In this document: positions 35,326 to 44,154 of the stretch, piece by piece
Layout: every line of letters begins with the position of its first letter
Numbering within the stretch: position 1 is the first letter of the stretch
Assembly: GCF_001544875.2 (NCBI RefSeq)
Contig: NZ_FCOA02000007.1
Coordinates: forward strand, 62,001-126,000
DNA length: 64,000 bases
Direction of reading: 5' to 3'
DNA from: Caballeronia hypogeia
GTDB taxonomy: Bacteria; Pseudomonadota; Gammaproteobacteria; Burkholderiales; Burkholderiaceae
Translations under genes and position numbers: made by a program
Notes under the pieces: generated by a model
What the model was told of the DNA's origin: nothing
What the model saw: the letters and a program-made list of their open reading frames with translations, nothing else
Database searches by the model: none

Positions 35326-36213
35326 TCAACGCTTTTTGCGGACCGAGACTGAACCGACATGCCGTTTGAATCTCATGTTCATCACAGACACCTGCACTAG
35401 TGCCGCCAACTCGTCAGTGCCAACCATCAGTTCTTCCGTTTCCGCCAGCCCCACCCTGAATTCAAAGACCATAGCCGTTGGCTCACGCCGAACAACGAGT
35501 TCAACACCCTGTTCGGGGCGCACCTGCAACAGCGTCGCCACGATCTCGTCTGTCGTGCGGCGTCGCGGAGTCAGCAACATTTTCTCCGCGCGCGTCGCCA
35601 GTTCGCGCGTGCCGATTGCTTTCTGGATCCTGACTAAGATATTTCCAAGATCGAACGTAATCGGCGTCAGTTCGAAGAGTTCGAGTACCTGAGGGGGCAA
35701 GTCCGAGATCGCGACAGCTTTTAGCACACGGGCTCTACCCCAGCCGGTGATTGCTTCAGCCGACCTTGTCGAGGTCCAACGCCCTTCGGCAAGTCCTCGC
35801 TTGTATTCAGAAGCGAGCACTAGAGGCGGAAAAGCTTTCGGCGCACGTACAGGCGAAGAAGGCTCCTTACCGTCCAGCATATCGACGATTTGACGCCAAG
35901 TTTTACCTCGGGGATCGATATGTAGCGCCTGTTCCGAAAGGCCATCCTCGCCGTGCTTGCGGGCAAGCCGACAAAGCTCCCTTGCCGTTTGATTAAGAAT
36001 CCCAGCAACATTGAAGAGCGAAAGTACCGGTTCAGGAAGCTTCGAGACACCTACTGCTCTGACGAGGATTTCGGCTGTTACCTTGGGCCGAACCGGCGCC
36101 AGCGCTGCGACCGCATCTTTTTGTGTGTTCCAGGCGCCACCGAGCCCCGAGTGGTAGAGCGCAGCAAGAGCGAGGGGATCTCGCGATATTGGGGCATCTG
36201 GTTTGTCTGTCAT
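35326..36213 (-). CDS. ParB-related protein with two tandem HTH modules
   Basis: 295 residues. Two repeats of about 100 residues (15-115 and 132-231) each follow the ParB HTH layout: 'ALYHSGLGGAWNTQKDAVAALAPVRPKVTAEILVRAVGVSKLPEPVLSLF' and 'SEYKRGLAEGRWTSTRSAEAITGWGRARVLKAVAISDLPPQVLELF'. The N-terminal ParB CTP-binding motif (GERR-RA) is absent, and a short C-terminal beta-rich part follows. Located 212 bp from parB on the same strand. May bind the CACGTG palindromes or control partition or transfer genes, KorB-like; this is inferred. Confidence 0.72.
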   Translation of the reverse strand: MTDKPDAPISRDPLALAALYHSGLGGAWNTQKDAVAALAPVRPKVTAEILVRAVGVSKLPEPVLSLFNVAGILNQTARELCRLARKHGEDGLSEQALHIDPRGKTWRQIVDMLDGKEPSSPVRAPKAFPPLVLASEYKRGLAEGRWTSTRSAEAITGWGRARVLKAVAISDLPPQVLELFELTPITFDLGNILVRIQKAIGTRELATRAEKMLLTPRRRTTDEIVATLLQVRPEQGVELVVRREPTAMVFEFRVGLAETEELMVGTDELAALVQVSVMNMRFKRHVGSVSVRKKR

Positions 36214-36425
36214 TTCTTCCCTACTGATACTTTGATCGAATCGACTGGGCGACAGGCTCCCGAAGTTATGAAAGAAGGCAGTTTTGCACCGCTTTTCTTT
36301 ATTCGCGTCGAGCTTCTCTTTGTAGGCTCCGCAACGCGGCTCGATGGCCGGCCGGCGTCCCAGCCCTCCGAAATCTGACGTAGATCACGGAAACATGCTG
36401 AACGAATAGTCGCTCGCAGGTCGGC

Positions 36426-37415
36426 TCAGCCCTCTAACTCTTGGCTCCAGACTTCGATGAGTTCTTTCATTCGCTCGGCAAGCCGCTGCTGGGCCTCCCC
36501 TTGGACGCCGACGAGACTGAGTTCCGTGCGACCATCTCCAAAAAGCTTCATCTCGCCTAAGGCGACTCCGTCGCCTCGTTTGAACTGAACACGGGATTGG
36601 TAGTGGGTGCGTCGTGGGCCCCCGCGCTTCGTTGGCGCATCGGCAGCCGCGACTTGCTCAAGTCGTCTCACACTTGCTCTCCCTTCAAGGATCTCGTGCA
36701 GCCAATGCTCCGCTACCGGCTGTCCTGCTCGCTCGAGGATGAGTTTGAGGTTGTAAGCATGTGCCAAGCCGACAGACTTCGGGAAACGCGCCATCTGCGT
36801 CAAGAATGAGGTTGGCAGACTGTTCAGTAGGATGACTTTATTTACATGCGACGGAGCCTCTCCAACTGCGGCGGCCAATTCCGAATATTCGCGATATATG
36901 CCTTCCTCTAGCAGACGCTTCCACGCAACCGCGTCGTCGAAAACTGTTTGCTCGTCGCGTTCTTTATTAGCTCGATATGCGCGAAGATAGAGCGTCTGCT
37001 TCTCTAAGGTTTCCTCGCAAATCTCTGCATCAATGAATTCGTCCCCCCGTGACTTTCCCGCCCTGAGTCGCCGTTCACCGTCGATGATCACAAATTTCCC
37101 CGGAAATTCCGGTAGTCGCGTGACCTTGATCGGTTCTAGTTGACCCTCTTGCTCGAAGCTCCGTGCCAAACCTTCGATTGTCTCGGCGTTATAAAAAGAG
37201 CGCGGGTTGTATGGGTTCGATACTGCCTCAGAGATTTTGATTTTGAACCGGCCTGATGGTCGGACGATCGGTTCGGACGCTTTTCCGATCACGTTGACAG
37301 CCTCCCGCCGTGCAGTTTCGGCGACGTCATTCTTCGCAAGCCGCGCCTCAGCGGATTCTCTCTCTACCGCCATTCCGGCACGCACACGACTCGTTAGGTT
37401 CAGCTGTTTAGCCAT
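36426..37415 (-). CDS. parB: ParB plasmid partition protein
   Basis: 329 residues. CTPase motif 'VIIDGERRLRAGKSRGDEFIDAEI' (113-120 core), preceded by 'NPYNPRSFYNAETIEGLARSFEQEGQLEPIKV', then the HTH 'EYSELAAAVGEAPSHVNKVILLNSLP' and a C-terminal dimerisation tail. Binds parS and spreads. Its ATG overlaps the end of parA by 8 bp, an operon. Confidence 0.92.
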   Translation of the reverse strand: MAKQLNLTSRVRAGMAVERESAEARLAKNDVAETARREAVNVIGKASEPIVRPSGRFKIKISEAVSNPYNPRSFYNAETIEGLARSFEQEGQLEPIKVTRLPEFPGKFVIIDGERRLRAGKSRGDEFIDAEICEETLEKQTLYLRAYRANKERDEQTVFDDAVAWKRLLEEGIYREYSELAAAVGEAPSHVNKVILLNSLPTSFLTQMARFPKSVGLAHAYNLKLILERAGQPVAEHWLHEILEGRASVRRLEQVAAADAPTKRGGPRRTHYQSRVQFKRGDGVALGEMKLFGDGRTELSLVGVQGEAQQRLAERMKELIEVWSQELEG

Positions 37416-38100
37416 TAGCCATTACCTCAGCGTTATCTTCCGCGTTCAGCAATTCAACGATCTCTTCGTAGAGCGAGTTGATTTCCTCTCGCGCCGGTTT
37501 CACGCCGCGCACCCCGCGAACATCAAACACGGTACGCCCGAGAGCCGCGGCCTGAGGATAGACTTCGCGGTGACGGACGTTAGTCTTCAACAGAGACACG
37601 TTGCTCTCTTTCAGTACATCGCTCATCTGGCGATGTAGCAATGTTTTCGAATTTGACTTACTTACGAGTATTGCGAACTTACCTTGAGTATTGTGTACAC
37701 GGGTTCGTTCAATTAGCGCCATCATGCCTTCGCTGCTCCACAAGTCCAAGGGAGAGGCGTTTGTTGGCACGATGGTCGCGTCAGCGACCGCAAGGACACG
37801 CCCCGTTGTCAAATCATCAATGTTGGGTGGGCAATCAACGATAACGATTTCGTAATCGTCCGCAAGCCGCCCGATCTCGTTCCCAATATTTTTCTCAAGC
37901 TTCCGTACGGCACCAACTCTGAAGGGCAACGGAGTACTCGGATCTGCAGTGGCCGCCCAACTCATGCATGACTGCTGCCCGTCGGCGTCAGCAACGAATA
38001 CCTTGTAGCCCGCCGAACTAAAGGCGCCCGCGAGGTTCATGGTGGTCGTAGTCTTACCCACCCCGCCCTTTTGATTTGCGATTGCGATCACTAAACCCAT
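37408..38100 (-). CDS. parA: ParA partition ATPase, short (type Ib-like)
   Basis: 230 residues, no N-terminal HTH, so of the short type. Deviant Walker A 'NQKGGVGKTTTTMNL' (residues 9-23), 'VADADGQQS' and 'VIVDCPPNIDD' (Walker B). A strong SD AGGAGGACC precedes the start. Upstream lies the CACGTG palindrome array, as expected for a short-ParA system whose centromere is 5' of parA. ParA positions the plasmid along the nucleoid. Confidence 0.93.
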   Translation of the reverse strand: MGLVIAIANQKGGVGKTTTTMNLAGAFSSAGYKVFVADADGQQSCMSWAATADPSTPLPFRVGAVRKLEKNIGNEIGRLADDYEIVIVDCPPNIDDLTTGRVLAVADATIVPTNASPLDLWSSEGMMALIERTRVHNTQGKFAILVSKSNSKTLLHRQMSDVLKESNVSLLKTNVRHREVYPQAAALGRTVFDVRGVRGVKPAREEINSLYEEIVELLNAEDNAEVMANG

Positions 38101-38462
38101 CTGGTCCTCCTATACAGCAGCATTTATCAGAGTGCCGAACCACGTATATAACGGTACTGAGCCATTCTAGTTGGCGACCGATGAGAAATCTAGAAGTTAC
38201 TTTAACTTGCGAGTACGCAATAGCCAGAGACGATCGACGTCGCAATTTGATCAGTTGAATCGGCCGCCCGGCTGGAGGGCCGAGGTTGGCAACGTTAGTT
38301 CGGCCTTAAGTGCAGCCGACAATCTCGACGTTGGTGCGGTGAAGGTGCCAGGCAGGACGGCAAGTCAGAGCGCCGCGTGTCAGGAGCGTTTCGTCTTAAA
38401 AGAGTCGCTCTCGCGCGTCTTGGATTCGTCACATCTGCCCGGTGGTGCCGTCGGCAATGCCG

Positions 38463-39066
38463 GCTACCACGTGGTAGCGCGGATCATCCCCATCTCGCCG
38501 CTGCAGTGCGCGCCGACCTGCCGATCTAATGTGCGGCACGCTAATGTCGCCTACCACTGGTAGGCGGAGTAGCTTCATCCTTCGTTACCACAGCATCCGC
38601 GCCGATCCGCCGTTCTCACCTACCACGTGGTAGGCGCCTCGTCCCATCTACCACGTGGTAGTGCAGCCTTGAAGGCTACTGTCGAATCCAACGATGATTC
38701 TGCTAGCAGCACCTAATTTAACTGCTTTGATGCCCGATTCCGCGATTGGGCGGAATGGCTTCATCCTTAATTACAACAGTATCCCGCCGATCCGCCGTTC
38801 TCATCTACCACGTGGTAGGCGCCTCGCCCATCTACCACGTGGTAGTGCAGACGTAAGGGCTACTGTCGATGCCAACGATGATTCTGCTACCACGTGGCAG
38901 CACCTAATTAAACGTACTGCTTTGATGCCCGATTACGCGATTTGGGCGGAGTGGTTTCATCCTTCATTACGACGGCATCGCGCCGATTAGCCGTATCGAC
39001 CACGTGGTAGTGCAGCCTTGCAGGCTACTGTCGACGCCAGCGATGAATCTGCTACCACGTGGTAGC
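38463..39066. repeat. parS-like centromere: array of CACGTG palindromes in tandem units
   Basis: Perfect TACCACGTGGTA occurs at 38465, 38621, 38649, 38806, 38833 and 39053, with variants at 38552 (one base short), 38888 and 38998. They lie within about three tandem units of 186-197 bp (shared block CTTCATCC at 38573, 38759 and TTTCATCC near 38955). The CACGTG core and dyad match the ParB-family parS layout (TTTCACGTGAAA). Located upstream of parA and between parA and rep. No gene is seen in the surrounding 38101-39323. Confidence 0.75.
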
Positions 39067-39323
39067 ACCTAATACGAACGTACTGTTTTGATGCTTGATT
39101 ACGCGTTTTGGTAGGAAAGGGCTGCGCACGACGGACCAGCGGCGAACCGATTATCTTCCCGAAGAATTCACGAGATCGCGTAAGCGCTCACCCGAACCCC
39201 GTTTCACAACCCGATAGAAATTCGTCGTGTTGATGCGGAATCAAATTGCATTGATCCCGCACTGCTCAGTAGATCGCGAATAACATTGAGAATACGACGT
39301 ACTGGTGAAATTATGTTTATATG

Positions 39324-40853
39324 TCATACGCGATCAGTTCGTTTCAGAAAGTCCACAAAGCTCGCACGAGCGAGCGGGTGAGTAACATCCGGCGCGCTGC
39401 CAGGTGTAATCTTCCTTGCCTGTCGGAAATGCTTGCCTTCCGGGGATCCTAAGAACAGATCCCATAGCGCTTGTTTTTCTTTTTGCTGGAGCGAGGTCCA
39501 ATACTCGTCCATCTGATTTGTTTGACTCTTTCGTACCTCGCTTCGCTTCCGCTCGATTGCTTCCTCGCGACGCTGAGCATCCTCCAGTTGAGCCGCCTGC
39601 TGGCGACGCTCCCGGAAGACTGCTAGCTCCGCCTTCTCGCTGTTCGTCAGTAGGTAACGGTCTTCTGTGTCCCGGAGAGCACTCTTAAACAGCGATTGCC
39701 AGTTCTTGACCGGAGCTTTCTTCTTATTTAGTACATAGCGAAAGAGCAGTACATCGGCAATGGCTTCAATGCGTTCAATCGGAAAAGACTCCGCGATCTC
39801 TTTAACTTGCTTCTGATTCAGCCCAAACTCTTCCCGAAGTTCCTTGTATCTTCCCGGGTCAAGATACGCGCCTTCGAGCGCCAACTGACTCTTTGGATTT
39901 TGTACTATGACGAAATTCAACGACGTGACGAAGCGCTTTTCGCGGCCATATCTCACTGATGCGAAGATGTCTCCCAATAATTCGAGCTCTGCCAGCGCAG
40001 GTTGGATGACTCGCATGCTAAGCCGCTTGAATTCGAGGTACTCATCATCAGCAACGCCCATACGTTCGCGAAACTCGCTGAGAGTCATATATCCGGTTTC
40101 CCCCCGCCAGAGATTTTCACGGAGGATCTCGTACAGGCTTAAGGAGTACTTGCTCTTGAACTTCGCATTCATCCGCATCGAAACGTGGTGGTACCGATCG
40201 GGAGCAGCATATAGCTTCAGGAGAAATGCTGGAATCTTGTAGTGCAGTGTTGTCCCTTCGATCAAAACGTCCTGGACCATTTGAGTGGAAAACCAGCGGT
40301 CACCGTCTGGTATTTGCATGAGCGACTGCTGCATTTCAGTCAGTGACTCTTTCAGGTAGGAGTAGTCGTTCACGTTGTGATCGACCAGCCAGGACAGGTA
40401 ATCCAATGACACCGAAAAAACCTGCTGTGTCGTCATCGTCGGGCGGGCGACGAAAATCAAAGCGTTGTGCAGCTTGCTCTGAAGTAACTTCAATGGATTA
40501 ACGAAGCGGACCCGTTGGCTGACCTTTTTTAATAGGAGTTCCTCCTTGATCTGGACAATCGGAGTTCCTTCCCGGAACAGGTCGAGGCTCTGTTGGAAAT
40601 TGCGGCGACCTTCTGACTCGTTACTAAGATAAAAGCGCGTCATATCTCCCGACGATAGACGCTCTAAAAGCTTAGCCTCATCCTCAGCGGTGAGCACATC
40701 GGCGACATCGCCGCCGATGTGCGCAAGGGAAGCCCCGTCCCCTTCGTTCCAGTCAATTGCTTCGACAATTTCGTGCGACGAGGCAGCCACGTCAGGCTGC
40801 TCCACGCCTTCAATCACTCGCGCACGACTGCTTCTTTTGCTCTTTTCGTTCAT
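39324..40853 (-). CDS. repB: Rep3-type plasmid replication initiator
   Basis: 509 residues. Winged-helix repeats typical of Rep_3/RepB initiators: 'LLLKKVSQRVRFVNPLKLLQSKLHNALI', 'DYLSWLVDHNVNDYSYLKESLTEMQQSLMQI', 'SKYSLSLYEILRENLWRGETGYMTLSEFRERMGVADDEYLEFKRLSMRVIQPALAEL'. The C-terminus is highly charged and coiled ('RERRQQAAQLEDAQRREEAIERKRSEVRKS'). The start at 40853 has GGAGT upstream; an ATG at 40904 lacks one. It probably binds the iterons to its right. The family label is from pattern; RepB is used loosely. Confidence 0.85.
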   Translation of the reverse strand: MNEKSKRSSRARVIEGVEQPDVAASSHEIVEAIDWNEGDGASLAHIGGDVADVLTAEDEAKLLERLSSGDMTRFYLSNESEGRRNFQQSLDLFREGTPIVQIKEELLLKKVSQRVRFVNPLKLLQSKLHNALIFVARPTMTTQQVFSVSLDYLSWLVDHNVNDYSYLKESLTEMQQSLMQIPDGDRWFSTQMVQDVLIEGTTLHYKIPAFLLKLYAAPDRYHHVSMRMNAKFKSKYSLSLYEILRENLWRGETGYMTLSEFRERMGVADDEYLEFKRLSMRVIQPALAELELLGDIFASVRYGREKRFVTSLNFVIVQNPKSQLALEGAYLDPGRYKELREEFGLNQKQVKEIAESFPIERIEAIADVLLFRYVLNKKKAPVKNWQSLFKSALRDTEDRYLLTNSEKAELAVFRERRQQAAQLEDAQRREEAIERKRSEVRKSQTNQMDEYWTSLQQKEKQALWDLFLGSPEGKHFRQARKITPGSAPDVTHPLARASFVDFLKRTDRV

Positions 40854-40963
40854 ACGCACTCCGACGCCCATATGGGCGGTAATATGCGTCGCTTTAAGCC
40901 CCATGTCAAAAAATTATCCGTAGTCTTTGAAGAGACACAGGAGAGCGGCCCTATTTTTTTCCC

Positions 40964-41709
40964 CTATAAACGTAGTCCCCTGGCGCGCCTTCGACCGATT
41001 GGCCTCGTGCAACCTCGGTCGTAGCTTGCACGCTTTCCCCGGTTCGCGATCGCCGCCACCCCAGAAACGTAGTCCTGGAATTGTTGCCGGAATTGTTGGA
41101 CGGAGGCAACGTCCGCCCAGTACAGGATCATGCGAAACGTCCGCGACTATAGGGAGGGCAGAGCGGACAAGGACTACGGTTCTAGGGCGTGTTTTCAGTT
41201 CTTCCGGGTGACGCCTAAGTACCGTCAACTCGGCCTCTGCAGGAAGCACGGCTGATCGGGCCGATTTGTGATTGAGAGGGCATGAAGCCTACGTTTATCT
41301 GGGACCCCACGCGTCAAGACTACCTTTATAGGGCGGTTGGCAACAAAGATCCCCATAAACGTAGTCCTTTCCACAGCTCAAGCGTGCACGCTCCCTACGA
41401 ATGTGGGCCTCAGGCAGTCGTACAGGCGTTGTGGTGGAGACATTCTCAGCAAACTGCTGAAAGCACACGCCCCGAGAAGACTGAGAGGTATCTGATGTGG
41501 AAAACTTTCAGACGATTCGAATCTTTAAGTAGAAGAATCTAATCTAATCGTTTACGCCGCCTAAATACTTGATTTCGCAGTGAAATCAAGATGGTAGGAC
41601 TACGTTTATACGTTACAACCGCACGACAGATGTAGTTCAGGAGTTCAGGACTACGGTTTTAGGGCTTCTCAGGTCCACGTCTGTCGGGGTGTAGGACTAC
41701 GTTTGTTCG
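40964..41709. other. Origin of replication with iterons
   Basis: A 15-bp motif around ATAAACGTAGTCC recurs on both strands: plus orientation at 40964, 41061 and 41353; reversed as GGACTACGTTTAT or near forms at 41172, 41598, 41648 and 41694; degenerate copies at 41288 and 41318. The stretch 41510-41580 is AT-rich. DnaA-box-like TTTCCACAG lies at 41370. No gene spans the region. Adjacent to the initiator gene, this is the likely ori. Confidence 0.8.
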
Positions 41710-41711
41710 TT

Positions 41712-41737
41712 AGGTCTACACCCATAGGTGTAGACCT
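41712..41737. repeat. 11-bp inverted repeat beside the last iteron
   Basis: AGGTCTACACC, loop CATA, GGTGTAGACCT. Possibly a Rep-binding inverted site or an end-of-origin hairpin. Confidence 0.6.
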
Positions 41738-42207
41738 TCGCCTTGCACCGTTGAAGGCTGGTCGCGGCAGCCAGGACCGGCAGGCGGCGAAATGAACAGT
41801 TCGGCATTGAAAAAAACGGCCCGAAAGCAAGCTGATGCTACAAAGCCCGGGCAGCCGACGGCGGATGCCACTCTGCCTTTTGGCATTAAGACTACAAATA
41901 TTTGATATCTTTGTGCCGCCGAAAGCTCCGACTTGTGCGTGCGCCGTCCAAGGGCGTGGAAGAGGTATATCCAGGCCCGGCTTCGACGAATTCGGCGGCA
42001 ACCCGGGATGAGTTTGCATTACTGACCGCTCTGCACGGCCTGCGGCTAGCTACTCTTCAACGGCGCCCAGCGCTCAACACCGCGGTCAGATTCGGTACAC
42101 GTTAGGACGATACTGCAGTCGTTGCGTCAATCACTACGTGAAAGACAGTAGTGATACGCCCTGGTGCTGTCGAAGGTCGAGGTGATGACTGCTTGGTGAC
42201 GGAAGAG

Positions 42208-42223
42208 CGCTATCCGGATAGCG
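42208..42223. promoter_or_regulatory. Palindrome CGCTATCCGGATAGCG, copy 1
   Basis: Perfect 16-bp palindrome; a second copy of the inner 14 bp lies at 42427-42440. Two identical dyads 218 bp apart upstream of the operon suggest a repressor site. Confidence 0.55.
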
Positions 42224-42284
42224 TTGTTGTTTGATTGCTGATGGAGTTAGGTGACTGAATTCAAAAGGGAAAGTCGTTGTTACA

Positions 42285-42325
42285 AAACCTGCCGTTTAGT
42301 CACCACCCTCTTAAACGGCAGGTTT
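42285..42325. repeat. Perfect 14-bp inverted repeat
   Basis: AAACCTGCCGTTTA and TAAACGGCAGGTTT with a 13-nt loop. No T-run follows. Could be a terminator, an oriT hairpin or an operator. Confidence 0.6.
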
Positions 42326-42426
42326 GCTTTCGTGTAGATTACGTGTCGGCTTTGTCATCGCACGTTTCACGACACCTGAATTGAGGAAAAGCTATACATT
42401 TTTACGCGTCATTCCCCGAAACGGCT

Positions 42427-42440
42427 GCTATCCGGATAGC
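42427..42440. promoter_or_regulatory. Palindrome GCTATCCGGATAGC, copy 2
   Basis: Identical inner dyad to copy 1 at 42208; about 130 bp upstream of the first gene of the operon. Confidence 0.55.
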
Positions 42441-42572
42441 GTTGCCGCAAGGGGTGGCCATGGGGTCGTGCCTACAGAAGCCCGCAGTGCAATGGCGCAC
42501 AAAACTCATCGTCTTTCGGGCTAAAAAAGGACGCTCGCGCTGTTTCAATGGTGACCATTCCAAAGGGTTGCC

Positions 42573-43277
42573 ATGCGTCTTTTTAAGAACAAGCGTCGGG
42601 CCGCGCTGTCCACGGCCCCCGGCTCATACGCCGAAGAAGATCCAAGCAGGGTGATTTTCGAGACGAGCACAAGGCTCAAGCTCGAAGCTAATCGCTGGAT
42701 GCTGATTTCGTTCGGCCTCGCTGTCATCGCGGCCGGCGCCGTGTGGACGCGGCAACCACCGCCTTCGGTCACTCGCGTCGTGGGCGTGTCTGCCGACACC
42801 GGCGGCCATCCCATCGTGACCGAGCTTGTCGCCTATAAGCCCGACTCGCAAGCGGTGAGAACGACGGTCAAAGACATGGCCGTTCGTTGGTTCACGATTG
42901 AGCCGGTGTTGTCGGACCGCCTCGAGACTTCGCGCATGACCGCGAACATCAACTCGGTGAAAGCGCAAATGATAGGCGCGGCAGCCGGTCAGTTCCGCGA
43001 CTGGCTCAAGGCCGACACACCGTTCCAGCAGATCACGGCCAACCCCAAACTGATCCGCGAAGTCGACGTGCGCAACATCGCGTTGCTAGAAGACTCGACT
43101 GTACTCGTCGAATTCACGACGACCACCTCGCAGGCTGGCGCCACGGGCAAGCCGGACGTGAAGTCGTACGCGCTCACGCTGCGCTATCAAATCGTCGCAC
43201 CCACTGCTGAGCAGGCGCTGACGACGAACCCCTTCGGCATCTTCATTCCGTTTTTCCGCCTTGAGCGGACCGCATAA
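42573..43277 (+). CDS. virB8: VirB8-like type IV secretion protein
   Basis: 234 residues: cytoplasmic N-terminus, one membrane segment ('WMLISFGLAVIAAGAVW', about 47-63) and a periplasmic NTF2-like domain ('VVGVSADTGGHPIVTELVAYKPDSQAVRTTVKDMAVRWFTIEPVL...YALTLRYQIV'). VirB8 nucleates the inner part of the secretion channel. The SD AAAGGG precedes it. First gene of an operon running to 58250. Confidence 0.8.
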   Translation: MRLFKNKRRAALSTAPGSYAEEDPSRVIFETSTRLKLEANRWMLISFGLAVIAAGAVWTRQPPPSVTRVVGVSADTGGHPIVTELVAYKPDSQAVRTTVKDMAVRWFTIEPVLSDRLETSRMTANINSVKAQMIGAAAGQFRDWLKADTPFQQITANPKLIREVDVRNIALLEDSTVLVEFTTTTSQAGATGKPDVKSYALTLRYQIVAPTAEQALTTNPFGIFIPFFRLERTA

Positions 43278-43279
43278 GC

Positions 43280-44152
43280 ATGACCGCAACCATTTTCAAT
43301 AAACGGCCGGTCATCGGCATGTGCCTCCTCGCTGCGTGCGCGGCGCTCTTTGCTCAACCGGCTGCGGCCAAGAAAGCCGCCAGCGATCCGGCGTTCAATG
43401 CCGCGATGGTCGCGGGCGACCCCATGAGCCCGATCAATCCGTTTAACGGCGGGGCGGCCCCCCTGACGATGCCGGGCGACGCGCGCATCGGCGTGTTTCC
43501 GTACAGTCGCGACCAGATCTACCGCGTTCTGACCGCGCCGCTCAAGCTAACGACGATCGAGCTGGAGAAGGGCGAGAAGCTTATCGCCGACCCGGCGATG
43601 GGCGACAGCGTCCAGTGGGAGGTCGACGACGACAAGATGAACCACGTGTTCATCAAGCCGCACAAGGCTGACCTCGTCAACACACTGCATCTGACGACGA
43701 ATCTGCGCGAGTATGACTTCACGCTCATCGCCTCGCCGGCGGGCGGCATGTTCTATCAAACCGTGCGCTTTCAGTACCCGCGCGCGCCGATGGCACGCGT
43801 CAGCGCACGCGATGACGCGACGGCCAACGGCAGCCGCGGTGGTGCCGATTCGGGAAGCATCAGCGTTGCGCCGGACAAGCTGAACTGGGATTACAGCGTC
43901 GAAGGTCGCGCCGAGTTCACGCCGGAGACTGTCTTCGACGACGGCCATGCGGTCTGGATGCGCATGCCTGCCAAAGCGCAGGAGTGGCCCGTGCCGTTTA
44001 TTCTCGACCACGGCGATCGCGTCGTCGCGAACTTCATTCGCCGTGGAGACTTCCTCGTCCTCCAGCGTCTCGCCGACGAGATCGTTCTGCGTTCCGGCAA
44101 GGACGAGGTCACGGTGACGCGCGGCCGCCACCGCTTGTTCGGGGTATTCTGA
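43280..44152 (+). CDS. virB9: VirB9/TrbG-like protein
   Basis: 290 residues with a signal peptide ('CLLAACAALFAQPAAA'). N-domain 'DARIGVFPYSRDQIYRVLTAPLKLTTIELEKGEKLIADPAMGDSVQWEV', the 'NHVFIKPHKADLVNTLHLTTNLREYDFTLI' strand set, and the C-domain 'TPETVFDDGHAVWMRMP...GRHRLFGVF'. Forms the outer-membrane core with VirB10. Starts 2 bp after virB8. Confidence 0.88.
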   Translation: MTATIFNKRPVIGMCLLAACAALFAQPAAAKKAASDPAFNAAMVAGDPMSPINPFNGGAAPLTMPGDARIGVFPYSRDQIYRVLTAPLKLTTIELEKGEKLIADPAMGDSVQWEVDDDKMNHVFIKPHKADLVNTLHLTTNLREYDFTLIASPAGGMFYQTVRFQYPRAPMARVSARDDATANGSRGGADSGSISVAPDKLNWDYSVEGRAEFTPETVFDDGHAVWMRMPAKAQEWPVPFILDHGDRVVANFIRRGDFLVLQRLADEIVLRSGKDEVTVTRGRHRLFGVF

Positions 44153-44154
44153 TC

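Larger units (their letters stand above)
41738..42572. other. Leader region of the transfer/pilus operon, no gene seen
   Basis: 835 bp without a convincing gene on either strand. It holds an 8-bp hairpin at 42130-42155, two GCTATCCGGATAGC palindromes and a 14-bp inverted repeat (listed separately). The promoter for the operon from 42573 should lie here, and an oriT is possible. Confidence 0.5.

Noticed and set aside
38171..38563. 130-codon plus-strand gene upstream of parA
   Set aside because: It overlaps the palindrome region, has no SD and no recognisable domain.
38463..39066. CRISPR-like array
   Set aside because: Repeats are short palindromes at irregular spacing inside larger tandem units, and there are no spacers of uniform length or cas genes. 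A centromere fits better.
41282..41542. Small gene inside the origin
   Set aside because: The frame runs through iteron copies and has no ribosome site or protein-like composition.
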